64,000 bases of DNA from Rhodocytophaga rosea. GTDB lineage: Bacteria; Bacteroidota; Bacteroidia; Cytophagales; 172606-1. Shown here in pieces: positions 20,370 to 28,849 of the stretch. Every line of letters starts with the position of its first letter. Positions within the stretch are counted from its first letter, which is position 1. Both the position numbers and the translations under genes were made by a program. Below the pieces are notes generated by a model that was given only the letters and a program-made list of their open reading frames with translations, was not told the DNA's origin and searched no databases. Location of the stretch: assembly GCF_010119975.1 (NCBI RefSeq), contig NZ_CP048222.1:5804501-5868500 (forward strand). Direction: 5' to 3'.

Positions 20370-20434
20370 TAGTCCAAAAAAAGTACCCTTTTATAATTCA
20401 TTAAATAATACAAACTTTTTAAATTTTTATTAAA

Positions 20435-20734
20435 GTGACTAAAGCAGAAGTAATTGCTGAAATAGCAGAAAAGACTGGTATTGACAAAGCCGATGTGCAG
20501 CATACCATAGAGGCTTTCTTCAATGTAGTGAAGAGTTCGATGGCCAAAGGCGATAATATTTATGTAAGGGGATTTGGCAGCTTTGTGAATAAAAAAAGAG
20601 CAAAAAAGATTGCCCGGAATATCTCCAAAAATACAGCGATTGTGATAGATGAGCATTATGTGCCAAGTTTTAAGCCTGCCAAAGTTTTTATTGAGAAAAT
20701 AAAATCAAGCGAAAAACTAAAGGTAGTTAGCTAA
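20435..20734 (+). CDS. HU family DNA-binding protein
   Basis: A 99-residue HU/IHF-type nucleoid protein starting with GTG. KAEVIAEIAEKTGIDKADVQ forms the dimerisation helices and IYVRGFGSFVNKKRAKKIARN is the conserved beta-arm base. It belongs to the multi-copy HU-like group in Bacteroidota. It opens a co-directional set with a TPR gene, the 29-residue basic protein and RNase G. This order is familiar from other Bacteroidota. Confidence 0.93.
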   Translation: MTKAEVIAEIAEKTGIDKADVQHTIEAFFNVVKSSMAKGDNIYVRGFGSFVNKKRAKKIARNISKNTAIVIDEHYVPSFKPAKVFIEKIKSSEKLKVVS

Positions 20735-20776
20735 ATCTCCACATTGTAATTAGGGGTTTTAGGATATCTAAAACTT

Positions 20777-21598
20777 ATGCAAAAATCACAGATTATTATA
20801 GTAACTCTTGCTATTGTCCTGATAGGAGGCATGTATAGTCTTCCGAAGGTACTAGTAAGTAATAAAGAGAAAGTACTGGCAGCTAACAATACGGCTGCCA
20901 GTAAAACTCCATCCGCTAATGAAACACATGCTACTAAGCTTTCACAGGCACAGGTTGTAGTTATTGATAAATTAAGAGATAATTTTCTGCATGCTACGGA
21001 TCAACAAAAAAAGCGTACATTTGCAGACTCACTGGCTGTAGTATTCAGGCAGGCTTCTCAATATGATAGTGCCGCTTTTTATACAGAAAAAATAGTAGAA
21101 TTAAATCCGGGTGTAGAAACCTGGACAAAAGCCGGAAATGCCTATTATGATGCCTTCAGCTTTTCGGCCGAAGGTTCAAAAGCTGGCCAGATGGGTGAAA
21201 AAGCCAGACAATACTATGAGAAAGTGCTGGCCGCAGATCCGAATCAGCTAGCTGTAAAGGCAAATATGGCCATGACGTATGTGGCTACTGCTTCGCCAAT
21301 GCAGGGAATTACGATGTTGCGGGAGATATTAAAAGCAGATCCGCAAAATGAACTGGCAATTTTTAACTTAGGATTGTTATCCATGCAATCCGGGCAGTAT
21401 GATAAATCCATCGAAAGGTTTGAGCAGATACTCAAACAGAATCCTGGCAACGATCAGGCTAAGTTTTATTTAGGCGTAAGCCATGCAGAAGCTGGTCATG
21501 CAGCGGAAGCTAAAAAAATATTAAAAGAAGTGAAAGCTTCCAATCCAGACCCTGTAGTTCAGTCAACTGTAGACGAATATTTAAAGAAATTAAAGTAA
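20777..21598 (+). CDS. Membrane-anchored TPR protein
   Basis: A 273-residue protein with one N-terminal transmembrane or signal-anchor segment (residues 6-26), a Thr/Ala-rich spacer and then four to five tetratricopeptide repeats (about 85-270), for example AIFNLGLLSMQSGQYDKSIERFEQILKQNP. It probably acts as a periplasm-facing scaffold; the partner is unknown. It lies 42 nt after the HU gene and 28 nt before the small basic protein. Confidence 0.85.
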   Translation: MQKSQIIIVTLAIVLIGGMYSLPKVLVSNKEKVLAANNTAASKTPSANETHATKLSQAQVVVIDKLRDNFLHATDQQKKRTFADSLAVVFRQASQYDSAAFYTEKIVELNPGVETWTKAGNAYYDAFSFSAEGSKAGQMGEKARQYYEKVLAADPNQLAVKANMAMTYVATASPMQGITMLREILKADPQNELAIFNLGLLSMQSGQYDKSIERFEQILKQNPGNDQAKFYLGVSHAEAGHAAEAKKILKEVKASNPDPVVQSTVDEYLKKLK

Positions 21599-21626
21599 GT
21601 TTCACACAAACAAAATTATTACAATT

Positions 21627-21716
21627 ATGCCTTGCGGTAAAAAAAGAAAAAGACACAAAATCTCTACTCACAAAAGAAAGAAACGCCTAAGAAAAAATAG
21701 ACATAAGAAAAAATAG
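21627..21716 (+). CDS. 29-residue AURKAIP1/COX24-domain basic protein
   Basis: A tiny protein beginning MPCGKKRKRHKIS and made largely of Lys, Arg and His. It matches the small Bacteroidota proteins annotated with the AURKAIP1/COX24 domain. That domain is found in mitochondrial ribosomal protein mS38 and the mycobacterial small protein bS22. A role as a small-subunit ribosomal protein is therefore likely but inferred. It sits between the TPR gene and RNase G and is followed at once by a terminator. Confidence 0.85.
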   Translation: MPCGKKRKRHKISTHKRKKRLRKNRHKKK

Positions 21717-21728
21717 CGTAACTCATTA

Positions 21729-21760
21729 ACTTCCTGGCACATCGTCAGGAAGTCTTTTTA
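21729..21760 (+). terminator. Terminator after the small basic protein
   Basis: An 8-bp stem (ACTTCCTG with CAGGAAGT), a 9-nt loop and a CTTTTTA tail. It ends the HU-TPR-basic protein transcript just before the RNase G promoter. Confidence 0.8.
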
Positions 21761-21792
21761 TTGTTTATACGCTCTAACATGTTTTACATTTG
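21761..21792 (+). promoter_or_regulatory. Promoter of the RNase G gene
   Basis: TTG at 21761-21763, a 21-nt spacer, then TACATTTG at 21785-21792. This fits the Bacteroidota -33/-7 pattern (TTG, 19-21 nt, TAnnTTTG). The leader would be about 43 nt. Confidence 0.65.
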
Positions 21793-21840
21793 TTAGCTTA
21801 ACAAAGTGTGTCTATTTTATAACAAAATCGTACGATAACC

Positions 21841-23412
21841 TTGAGTAACGAATTAGTAATCAATTCTACTCAAAAAGGTGGGAGAATAGCCCTTTTACAG
21901 GACAAAAGGATTGTAGAGTACCATCTTGAAGAAAGTGAAAGCAGTTTCACAGTAGGAGATATATATTTAGGTGTGGTCAGGAAACTGGTTCCGGGTTTAA
22001 ATGCGGCTTTCATAGACATTGGTTATGAGAAAGATGCATTTCTGCATTATCTGGATTTAGGGCCCAATATTAATTCCCTGAATAAATTTACCAAAGAAAC
22101 GATAGCCAAACGCAATAATACCCACAAGCTGAATGGCTTCCAGTTAGAACCTGAAATTGACAAACTCGGCAAAATTTCCCAAGTTTTAAGTAAAAATAGT
22201 CCTATTTTGGTACAGGTAGTAAAAGAACCTATCTCTACCAAAGGCCCCCGTTTGTCCTGCGAGATCTCTATCGCCGGCCGCTATATCGTTTTAGTTCCCT
22301 TCTCAAATACCGTTAATATTTCCAAGAAGATTACGGATAAAGAAGAAAGACAACGTTTGTTGCGCTTGTTATCTTCTATCAGACCGCAAAATTTTGGAAT
22401 TATTGTACGTACGGTAGCAGAAGGAAAAGATGTAGCTGAGCTGGACAAAGATCTAAGTAACCTGGTTGAAAAATGGGAACAGGGCTATAAAACGCTGAAA
22501 AATGCCAAGCCTAAAGAGAAGATTATCGGCGAAATGGGCCGGGCATCTTCTATGTTGCGTGATATGCTGAACGAAAGTTTCGACAGCATTACGGTAGATG
22601 ATAAAGATATATACGATGAAATAAAGTTGTATATCCGTACCATCGCTCCGGATAAAGAGAAAATCTTAAAATTATATAACGGCAAAACCAAAATTTTTGA
22701 AAGCTTTGGAATCGAAAAACAGCTGAAATCTATTTTTGGCCGGTCAGTAAGCTTGCCAGGTGGAGGATATGTAATTATTGAACATACTGAAGCTCTGCAC
22801 GTAATTGACGTAAATAGCGGAAATAAATCTAATTCTGAATCTGACCAGGAAACGACAGCGTTTAATGTGAACATGGAAGCTGCCAAAGAAATTGCCAGGC
22901 AGCTCAGGGTACGTGATATGGGAGGAATTATAGTGGTTGACTTCATTGACATGAAAAAGGCAGACAATAAGCGCCTGATTTATGAGAAAATGAAGGAAGA
23001 AATGAAAAACGACCGTTCCAAATTTACCATACTTCCCCTCACTAAATTTGGCCTTATGCAGATTACCCGACAACGGGTGCGGCCAGAACTCAACATTACT
23101 ACCGGAGAAAATTGTCCAACTTGCGGTGGCACTGGTAAAATCACGGCCAGTATTCTTGTCGCCGATCTGGTAGAAAATAACCTGGATTATATACTCACCA
23201 AGCAGAACGAAAAAGACCTTAGCATTGTACTCCATCCGTATCTGCATGCTTATTTTGTAGCCGGCTTTCCTTCCAGAAGAATGAAATGGTTTTTCAAATA
23301 TAAGCGTTGGGTAAAAATTGTAAAAGATACATCTCTGGGTATTACAGAGTACAAATTCAAAAACCATATGGGGGAAGATATTGAAATGTCACCCGCCGAA
23401 GTAATCGTTTAA
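21841..23412 (+). CDS. rng: Ribonuclease E/G family protein
   Basis: A 523-residue endoribonuclease for rRNA maturation and mRNA turnover, with a TTG start. The S1-like region begins near VGDIYLGVVRKLVPGLNAAFIDIGYEKDAFLHY. The catalytic DNase-I-like part has IDVNSGN and VVDFIDM, supplying the metal-binding aspartates. CPTCGGTG is the zinc-link. It lacks the long C-terminal scaffold of RNase E, so it is RNase G-like. A clear promoter precedes it and a strong hairpin follows. Confidence 0.95.
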   Translation: MSNELVINSTQKGGRIALLQDKRIVEYHLEESESSFTVGDIYLGVVRKLVPGLNAAFIDIGYEKDAFLHYLDLGPNINSLNKFTKETIAKRNNTHKLNGFQLEPEIDKLGKISQVLSKNSPILVQVVKEPISTKGPRLSCEISIAGRYIVLVPFSNTVNISKKITDKEERQRLLRLLSSIRPQNFGIIVRTVAEGKDVAELDKDLSNLVEKWEQGYKTLKNAKPKEKIIGEMGRASSMLRDMLNESFDSITVDDKDIYDEIKLYIRTIAPDKEKILKLYNGKTKIFESFGIEKQLKSIFGRSVSLPGGGYVIIEHTEALHVIDVNSGNKSNSESDQETTAFNVNMEAAKEIARQLRVRDMGGIIVVDFIDMKKADNKRLIYEKMKEEMKNDRSKFTILPLTKFGLMQITRQRVRPELNITTGENCPTCGGTGKITASILVADLVENNLDYILTKQNEKDLSIVLHPYLHAYFVAGFPSRRMKWFFKYKRWVKIVKDTSLGITEYKFKNHMGEDIEMSPAEVIV

Positions 23413-23424
23413 GAATATATTATG

Positions 23425-23460
23425 AACAAAAAAGCCTCTTTTTGAAGAGGCTTTTTTGTT
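23425..23460. terminator. Bidirectional terminator after RNase G
   Basis: A perfect 16-bp stem (AACAAAAAAGCCTCTT and its complement) with a TTTG loop and T tracts on both strands. It lies between the convergent rng and YfiR-family genes. Confidence 0.93.
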
Positions 23461-23477
23461 TGACAGAACTAAATTGA

Positions 23478-23993
23478 TTATGCACTGATAGCCATTTGGG
23501 CTAATTCTTTAGATACTTTCAGACCGGCACTCTGGGTAGCAGATTCATTGAGTTCAAATTTCCATTTGTTGTCTTGCATCACGAAGTTGATGCCACTGCC
23601 TTTCTGAGCCATTCCCGTTTTTTCTGTGATTACTAAAGTGGATTTACCTCTCAGTTTGCCTTGTATTTCATCAAAATTACCGCTTCCTGAGCTAGGTAAA
23701 TACAGAATATGGCAATCGCTGATTTCACTAACTGATTTGAATCTTTTTACTACAATTTTTTGTGAACCTACCACTTTATTGGATGTAATTTTCTCTAACT
23801 CAGCCGCAATAGGTGAATTGCCAATCACCGCGATAACAAAATCACCAGACTGTTGAGAGGCAGGCCATTGAATATATTTTGTGAAATTGTAGATAAAAAT
23901 TGAGTGAAATTTATAATCTTGAGTCTGAGCACTTAATTGAAATTGAAAGCCTGCTAATAAAATAAACGAAAGTGTGAGTATGTTTTTTTTCAT
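23478..23993 (-). CDS. YfiR family protein (DUF4154), copy 1
   Basis: A 171-residue periplasmic protein with a signal peptide (about residues 1-22). It fits the YfiR/DUF4154 family: FTKYIQWPASQQSGDFVIAVIG, CHILYLPSS, GKSTLVITEKTGMAQKGSGINFV. In Pseudomonas, YfiR restrains the diguanylate cyclase YfiN; no such partner is visible here, so its job is unknown. The last 57 residues are nearly identical to those of the neighbouring copy, while the N-terminal halves differ more. Confidence 0.85.
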   Translation of the reverse strand: MKKNILTLSFILLAGFQFQLSAQTQDYKFHSIFIYNFTKYIQWPASQQSGDFVIAVIGNSPIAAELEKITSNKVVGSQKIVVKRFKSVSEISDCHILYLPSSGSGNFDEIQGKLRGKSTLVITEKTGMAQKGSGINFVMQDNKWKFELNESATQSAGLKVSKELAQMAISA

Positions 23994-24035
23994 GGTTTAA
24001 TTAAAGAATTAGGTTAAACAAAAAAATAATTGATT

Positions 24036-24551
24036 TTAAACGTGAATTGCCAGCTTGCTTAGTTCTTTAGATACTTTCAGACCGGCACTCTGGGTAGCAG
24101 ATTCATTGAGTTCAAATTTCCATTTGTTGTCTTGCATCACGAAATTGATGCCGCTGCCTTTCTGAGCCATTCCTGTTTTTTCTGTAATCACTAACGTGGG
24201 TTTGCCTCTTAGCTTAGCTTGTATCTCATCAAAGTTATTGCTGTTATTGGAGGGTATAAACAATATATGACAGTTATTAGCCTCATCAAGTGATTTTATT
24301 CTTTTGATAATCATCTTTTGTGAGCCAACCGTTTTATTTTCAGCCATCTTCTCAAGCTCAGTGCCAATAGGCGAATTGCCAAGTACAGCAATTATAAAAT
24401 CGCCGGATTGTTGGGAAGCAGGCCATTGAATATATTTTGTAAAGTTGTAAATGAATACAGAGTGAAACCTGTAATCATTGTTTTGGGCATATAATTCAGT
24501 TTGATAAACAGAACAGATTACAAGCAGTAAATAAAATATTGCTTTTTTCAT
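24036..24551 (-). CDS. YfiR family protein (DUF4154), copy 2
   Basis: A 171-residue paralog of the adjacent gene, upstream on the same strand with a 42-nt gap. It has a signal peptide of about 22 residues, the FTKYIQWPASQQSGDF motif, and the same C-terminal block (GMAQKGSGINFVMQDNKWKF). A run of about 77 bases near the 3' ends is identical in both genes, suggesting recent duplication or gene conversion. The function is unknown beyond the family. Confidence 0.85.
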   Translation of the reverse strand: MKKAIFYLLLVICSVYQTELYAQNNDYRFHSVFIYNFTKYIQWPASQQSGDFIIAVLGNSPIGTELEKMAENKTVGSQKMIIKRIKSLDEANNCHILFIPSNNSNNFDEIQAKLRGKPTLVITEKTGMAQKGSGINFVMQDNKWKFELNESATQSAGLKVSKELSKLAIHV

Positions 24552-25024
24552 ATAGAGCTTTTATGTTTCTTAATTAGCATATATCAAACTTATAGAGTAT
24601 TTCAATGAGATATCTTGTAAGCACCACTGAAATCCTACATCTAGTAGAATAAAGGTGTTTTTAAACCGATTTAAAAGCTTTGCCAGAAGGAATGTTTAAA
24701 TAACTGCCATATTTTTAGGCAATTGCATAGCCTGATTTTAACCGCTATGAAAGAAATGTGTAAGGATCAGATTGAAATAAATTCTTGTGCTTTGTTTCTT
24801 TAAGATAGAGCCTTGCAGTTACTATTAATTTTTCGACTTCGATAACGACCTTCGTATTAATAATCTGATCTTGGTTTTCAACGATCCCATTTTCCGTTTA
24901 TAACCAAGACATCCATGTTGCTCTTGTTACCCCTATTAAAAAGGTATTCAATTCCTGGGTCGGATGAATAAGTAAATGTAAGCTCTATTTACTACCTTTG
25001 CAGATAAGTAGAAATTAATTCTGT
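24552..25024. other. Non-coding spacer with an imperfect hairpin
   Basis: A 473-nt divergent spacer between the YfiR-like pair and prfA. I see no gene. An interrupted inverted repeat at 24869-24909 has TCTTGGTT pairing with AACCAAGA and an inner AACG/CGTT. The prfA -7 element lies at its right end. Confidence 0.6.
24993..25000 (+). promoter_or_regulatory. -7 element of prfA
   Basis: TACCTTTG, an exact TAnnTTTG match 24 nt before the ATG. No good -33 box is seen. Confidence 0.55.
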
Positions 25025-26095
25025 ATGTTAGACAAGTTAGAAGCCATTAAGCAGCGTTTTGAAGAAGTAGGCCACCAGCTGGTTCAGCCTGAGACTATAA
25101 TGGATATGAAGAAGTACTCTAAATTGGGTAAAGAGTACAAAGACCTTGAAAAAATAGTAAAACAATACCTCGAATACCGGGATATACTCAGCAATATAGA
25201 CAATACCAAAAAGATACTGGAAACGGAAAAAGACCCTGATTTCCGGGAAATGGCCAAAATGGAACTGGATGAATTATATCCTAAACGCGACCATTTGGAG
25301 GAAATTATTAAGGATATGCTGATTCCTAAAGATCCCAACGATAGTAAAAATGTGATTTTAGAGATTCGTGCCGGTACCGGCGGAGATGAAGCAGGTATTT
25401 TCGCGGGAGATCTGTTCCGTATGTACCAGCGTTTTGCTGAAAAACAAGGATGGCGTATGGAACTGCTCGATTATATGGAAGGTTCTTCAGGCGGCTATAA
25501 AGAAATTACGGCTATGGTTTCCGGCGAAGATGTGTACGGCATGATGAAGTATGAGTCGGGTGTACACCGGGTACAGCGGGTTCCGGCCACCGAAACACAG
25601 GGTAGGGTTCACACATCTGCGGCCAGTGTAGTGGTCTTGCCTGAAATGGAAGAAGTAGATGTTGAATTGAATTTGAACGACATCCGGAAAGATACCTTCT
25701 GCTCCTCTGGCCCCGGTGGACAATCTGTAAATACTACTTATTCTGCCATACGGCTTACCCATATTCCTACCGGAATCGTGGTGCAATGCCAGGACGAAAA
25801 ATCGCAGATTAAGAATTATGAAAAAGCATTACGTGTATTGCGGTCTCGCTTATATGAAATTGAGGTAGAGAAACACAATGAAATAGTGGGCGCTCAACGT
25901 AAGCTAATGGTGGGTAGCGGTGACCGTGCTGATAAAATTCGTACCTATAATTATCCGCAAGGGAGGGTAACTGACCACCGGATTGGGTACACTGTATATA
26001 ATTTGCCAGTTGTTATGGATGGCCAGATTGATGATTTTATTGAGCAGTTGCGGATTGCTGATAACGCTGAAAGGATGAAAGAAGGAACTTTCTAA
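25025..26095 (+). CDS. prfA: Peptide chain release factor 1
   Basis: A 356-residue release factor for UAA and UAG. The GGQ catalytic loop is in SSGPGGQSVNTTYSAIRLTH, and the PAT tripeptide (RVPATETQGRVHTSAA) identifies RF1 rather than RF2. An N-terminal coiled region runs to about residue 100. It is a full-length, single-gene unit with a good -7 element upstream. Confidence 0.97.
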   Translation: MLDKLEAIKQRFEEVGHQLVQPETIMDMKKYSKLGKEYKDLEKIVKQYLEYRDILSNIDNTKKILETEKDPDFREMAKMELDELYPKRDHLEEIIKDMLIPKDPNDSKNVILEIRAGTGGDEAGIFAGDLFRMYQRFAEKQGWRMELLDYMEGSSGGYKEITAMVSGEDVYGMMKYESGVHRVQRVPATETQGRVHTSAASVVVLPEMEEVDVELNLNDIRKDTFCSSGPGGQSVNTTYSAIRLTHIPTGIVVQCQDEKSQIKNYEKALRVLRSRLYEIEVEKHNEIVGAQRKLMVGSGDRADKIRTYNYPQGRVTDHRIGYTVYNLPVVMDGQIDDFIEQLRIADNAERMKEGTF

Positions 26096-26161
26096 GGGTT
26101 TGTCAACATAAGTGAGTAAGTTAAGAAGTGTTTATTACACGCATAAAGGATATTACTCTAT

Positions 26162-27592
26162 TTGCTCAGGGAAAATCTCCTGCGTTTGTGCCGTATCAAT
26201 GAAAAATCTGGTTTGAGTGTGCATACAGAAAAAATATGTTTGTTTATTTTCATGCTTATTTCTGTATGGGCATGTACGCCTGATGAAGAAATAATTACAA
26301 CAGATGCAAATGCCCGACTTACCTTTTCGGAAAATGCTGTAGTATTTGACACGATTTTTTCAGGAATTGAAACGATTACAAGGCGCCTTACCGTATACAA
26401 TCCCAACAAAAAAGCCCTCTCCATTGACCAGATTTATATTGGCAATTCTTCCGAATCATCCTATGATATTATTATAAATGGCCGCCCTTTAGCAGATGCC
26501 GGAAATATACGTCTGTTAGGTGGCGATAGTCTGCTTGTTCTGGTAAAAGCGCGTATTACTCCCCGTAATGATACGCTTCCTTTTGTGGTATACGATTCCC
26601 TAATGTTTGAGACGAACAGCAATGTTCAAAATATAAAATTGCTTGCCTGGGGACAGGATGCTCATTTTATCAGGTACAAAGATACTTTCAATTGTAATAT
26701 TACCTGGGTTCCGGGTAAACCTTATGTATTGCTCGATTCTATGGTAATAAAACCTGGGTGTACACTTACTATTAATCCAGGTACACAGGTATACAGTTTT
26801 ACCAAAGCACACCTTATTATACAAGGTACTTTAGATGTTCAGGGAACACCTCAACAGCCTGTAATTTTTGCTGATTTTCAGAAGCTAAAGGAGAATGCTC
26901 CCGGACAATGGGGAGGAATTGTGTTTGAGCCTTCCAGTACAAATAACCATATATATGGTGCTGAAATCAGAAATGCAACTATTGGGCTGGATGTCAGAAT
27001 ATCGGATGCAGATACATTGCCAGATATAAAGGTGGAGAACACCATTATCAAAAATATGCTTGAAACAGCGGTTTCCGCACTGAATTCTGATATTAGCCTC
27101 ACAAATGTAGTACTTACTAATTGTATTAATACATTATTTGCCGGGCAGGGGGGAGGTAATTACTCATTTAGGCATTGTACACTTGCCAATTATAATTATG
27201 AGTTTGGAAGAGAATTGCCCGCTATTGTAATGAACAATACGTACCGAGCCAATGATAAAGAAATTACCAATCCGCTTAAATGGAATTTGCAAAACAGTAT
27301 TATCTGGGGAAATCTGCTGGGAGAAATTTTGTTTTCTATAAACCCAGCTATTGATTTCGAAGTTGCCAGCTCACACAATATATTAAAAACGCAAATCCAA
27401 ACTATTTTTCAGGGAAACAACAATTTGTTAAATGTAAAGGACAAGCCCTTATTTGCCGACCCTACTATTCTGGATTTTATGCCTGAACCACTTTCTCCGC
27501 TTATTGATGCCGGTCGTAATATTGGTGTTGTCAATGACGTTACCGGAAAAGAACGAGATGAAACCCCAGATATAGGTGCTTATGAACTGTAA
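26162..27592 (+). CDS. Beta-helix surface or periplasmic lipoprotein
   Basis: Up to 476 residues. A hydrophobic stretch ends in VWAC, a usable lipobox, followed by acidic residues. An N-terminal immunoglobulin-like part (about 50-165) precedes a right-handed parallel beta-helix with repeated NTIIKN- and DISLTNVVLTN-type rungs (about 180-400). The C-terminal PLIDAGRNIGV...DETPDIGAYEL is the choice-of-anchor Q-type ending common in Bacteroidota. No ATG precedes the signal; the TTG at 26162 or GTG at 26219 is the likely start. Ligand and role are unknown. Confidence 0.8.
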   Translation: MLRENLLRLCRINEKSGLSVHTEKICLFIFMLISVWACTPDEEIITTDANARLTFSENAVVFDTIFSGIETITRRLTVYNPNKKALSIDQIYIGNSSESSYDIIINGRPLADAGNIRLLGGDSLLVLVKARITPRNDTLPFVVYDSLMFETNSNVQNIKLLAWGQDAHFIRYKDTFNCNITWVPGKPYVLLDSMVIKPGCTLTINPGTQVYSFTKAHLIIQGTLDVQGTPQQPVIFADFQKLKENAPGQWGGIVFEPSSTNNHIYGAEIRNATIGLDVRISDADTLPDIKVENTIIKNMLETAVSALNSDISLTNVVLTNCINTLFAGQGGGNYSFRHCTLANYNYEFGRELPAIVMNNTYRANDKEITNPLKWNLQNSIIWGNLLGEILFSINPAIDFEVASSHNILKTQIQTIFQGNNNLLNVKDKPLFADPTILDFMPEPLSPLIDAGRNIGVVNDVTGKERDETPDIGAYEL

Positions 27593-27671
27593 AATACCTA
27601 AACTTCACTTTTAGGTGGATAAACATTTATACCTAATCCTCGTGAGTATTCTTTTACCAGACTAGATTTTC

Positions 27672-28373
27672 ATGTTTTCACTGCGGTTTATTAAAGAGAA
27701 CACTCGCTCCATCCTATTTTTGTTGATTATTGGCATACTGGCGTTGGTAGTAAGTACAGCTATTACCGTTTATTCTATTCGTTATGAGCCCCAAATCAGG
27801 CAATTTGGTATGGAACAGTGGCTGATTTTTTATGTTTGTACCTGCTTCACAATGGCATTTGCACTTACGCCAACTACGTTTATTGCCTTATTCAGTGGAT
27901 ATTTTTTGGGGTGGGCCTCACTTCCCTTTATGGGCATATCATATATGCTCGCTTCCTGGATTAGTTATAAAGCAGGCAGCTTAGTTGATCAAGGTAAATT
28001 TATGAATACCTTACAATCTTATAGAGATACAAGCGACTTGGTAACTCAATTAAAAAAAGGGCAAATGGGAATAATAATACTATGCCGGTTATCTCCTGTA
28101 CTTCCTTTTGCTGTTATGAATATACTTTTTTCTATGCTGAAAGTAGATTTGAAAAAATACATCTGGGGTAGTTTTGCGGGAATGTTACCCCGTACAATCA
28201 TTGCCATTGCTGCTGGTACACAGGCACAAACCATTCGTTTATTATGGGAAAAAGGGGAGGATAGCACGCTGGTACAAGTGAGTTTTACGATTTTATTAAT
28301 TATTTCTATTGCTGGCATTGCCTACTATTTAAAGAAAGCCCTACAAAAAACAGTAAGCAGCGAATCCAAATAA
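27672..28373 (+). CDS. VTT-domain (TVP38/TMEM64 family) membrane protein
   Basis: A 233-residue inner-membrane protein of the DedA/VTT superfamily. Five hydrophobic segments lie within residues 12-225. The conserved core is FIALFSGYFLGWASLP followed by GIIILCRLSPVLPFAVMN and FAGMLPRTIIA. The Arg and Pro residues in these motifs are typical. Such proteins act in membrane lipid transport or scrambling; the substrate here is unknown. Its last codons form the left arm of a strong terminator. Confidence 0.88.
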   Translation: MFSLRFIKENTRSILFLLIIGILALVVSTAITVYSIRYEPQIRQFGMEQWLIFYVCTCFTMAFALTPTTFIALFSGYFLGWASLPFMGISYMLASWISYKAGSLVDQGKFMNTLQSYRDTSDLVTQLKKGQMGIIILCRLSPVLPFAVMNILFSMLKVDLKKYIWGSFAGMLPRTIIAIAAGTQAQTIRLLWEKGEDSTLVQVSFTILLIISIAGIAYYLKKALQKTVSSESK

Positions 28374-28394
28374 TTGATTTCGCTGCTTACTGTT
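28349..28394 (+). terminator. Terminator overlapping the VTT gene end
   Basis: A perfect 16-bp stem (AACAGTAAGCAGCGAA and its complement) with a 14-nt loop. The left arm lies inside the last coding codons. A CTGTTTTTT run follows within 15 nt. Confidence 0.75.
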
Positions 28395-28419
28395 CAGATT
28401 CTGTTTTTTATAAAGATAC

Positions 28420-28849
28420 CTACCTTATAAGTACTACTTTCTGATGTTTTACCTGATTCAAAGTACCTAATCTGCTAATGTATACACCTTCGTTCATTTG
28501 ACTTGTGTTTACTTTTAATTCATAGCGTTTATTTGCCTGTGCTTTTCCATCAAACAAAGTATGCACTAATATTCCATGTGTATCATACAAGCGCAGGTTT
28601 ACATCCTGATCCACTAACACTTCAAAGGAAATCGAAAGCTCATTTGTAAATGGATTGGGCTGAGCATTAAAATGACTAATTGTGGCAGTTGTTTCAGATA
28701 AGTCTGTTAAATTAACTGTTGCTGTCTTACCCAAAGGACTAGTAGCAGTCCCAGCATTGGTTTTTACTATCCAGTAATCCCAGTTGCCTTTACTAGCTTC
28801 TGTTTTGTCGCCACTGATATCTGACCTTGACCTGCCTCCCAGTAAATAG
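28420..28849 (-). pseudogene. Detached C-terminus with T9SS type A sorting domain
   Basis: This is the end of the sugar-dehydrogenase-like protein in the -1 frame. From the GGGG run at 28850-28853 the frame stays open: it continues the last 60-residue repeat and then encodes a classic T9SS type A tail (FNAQPNPFTNELSISFE, LRLYDTHGILVHTLF, GVYISRL, KVVLIR). One missing G in the run (four instead of the expected five) separates it from the main gene. If real, the protein would lose its secretion signal for the outer membrane. Confidence 0.85.
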
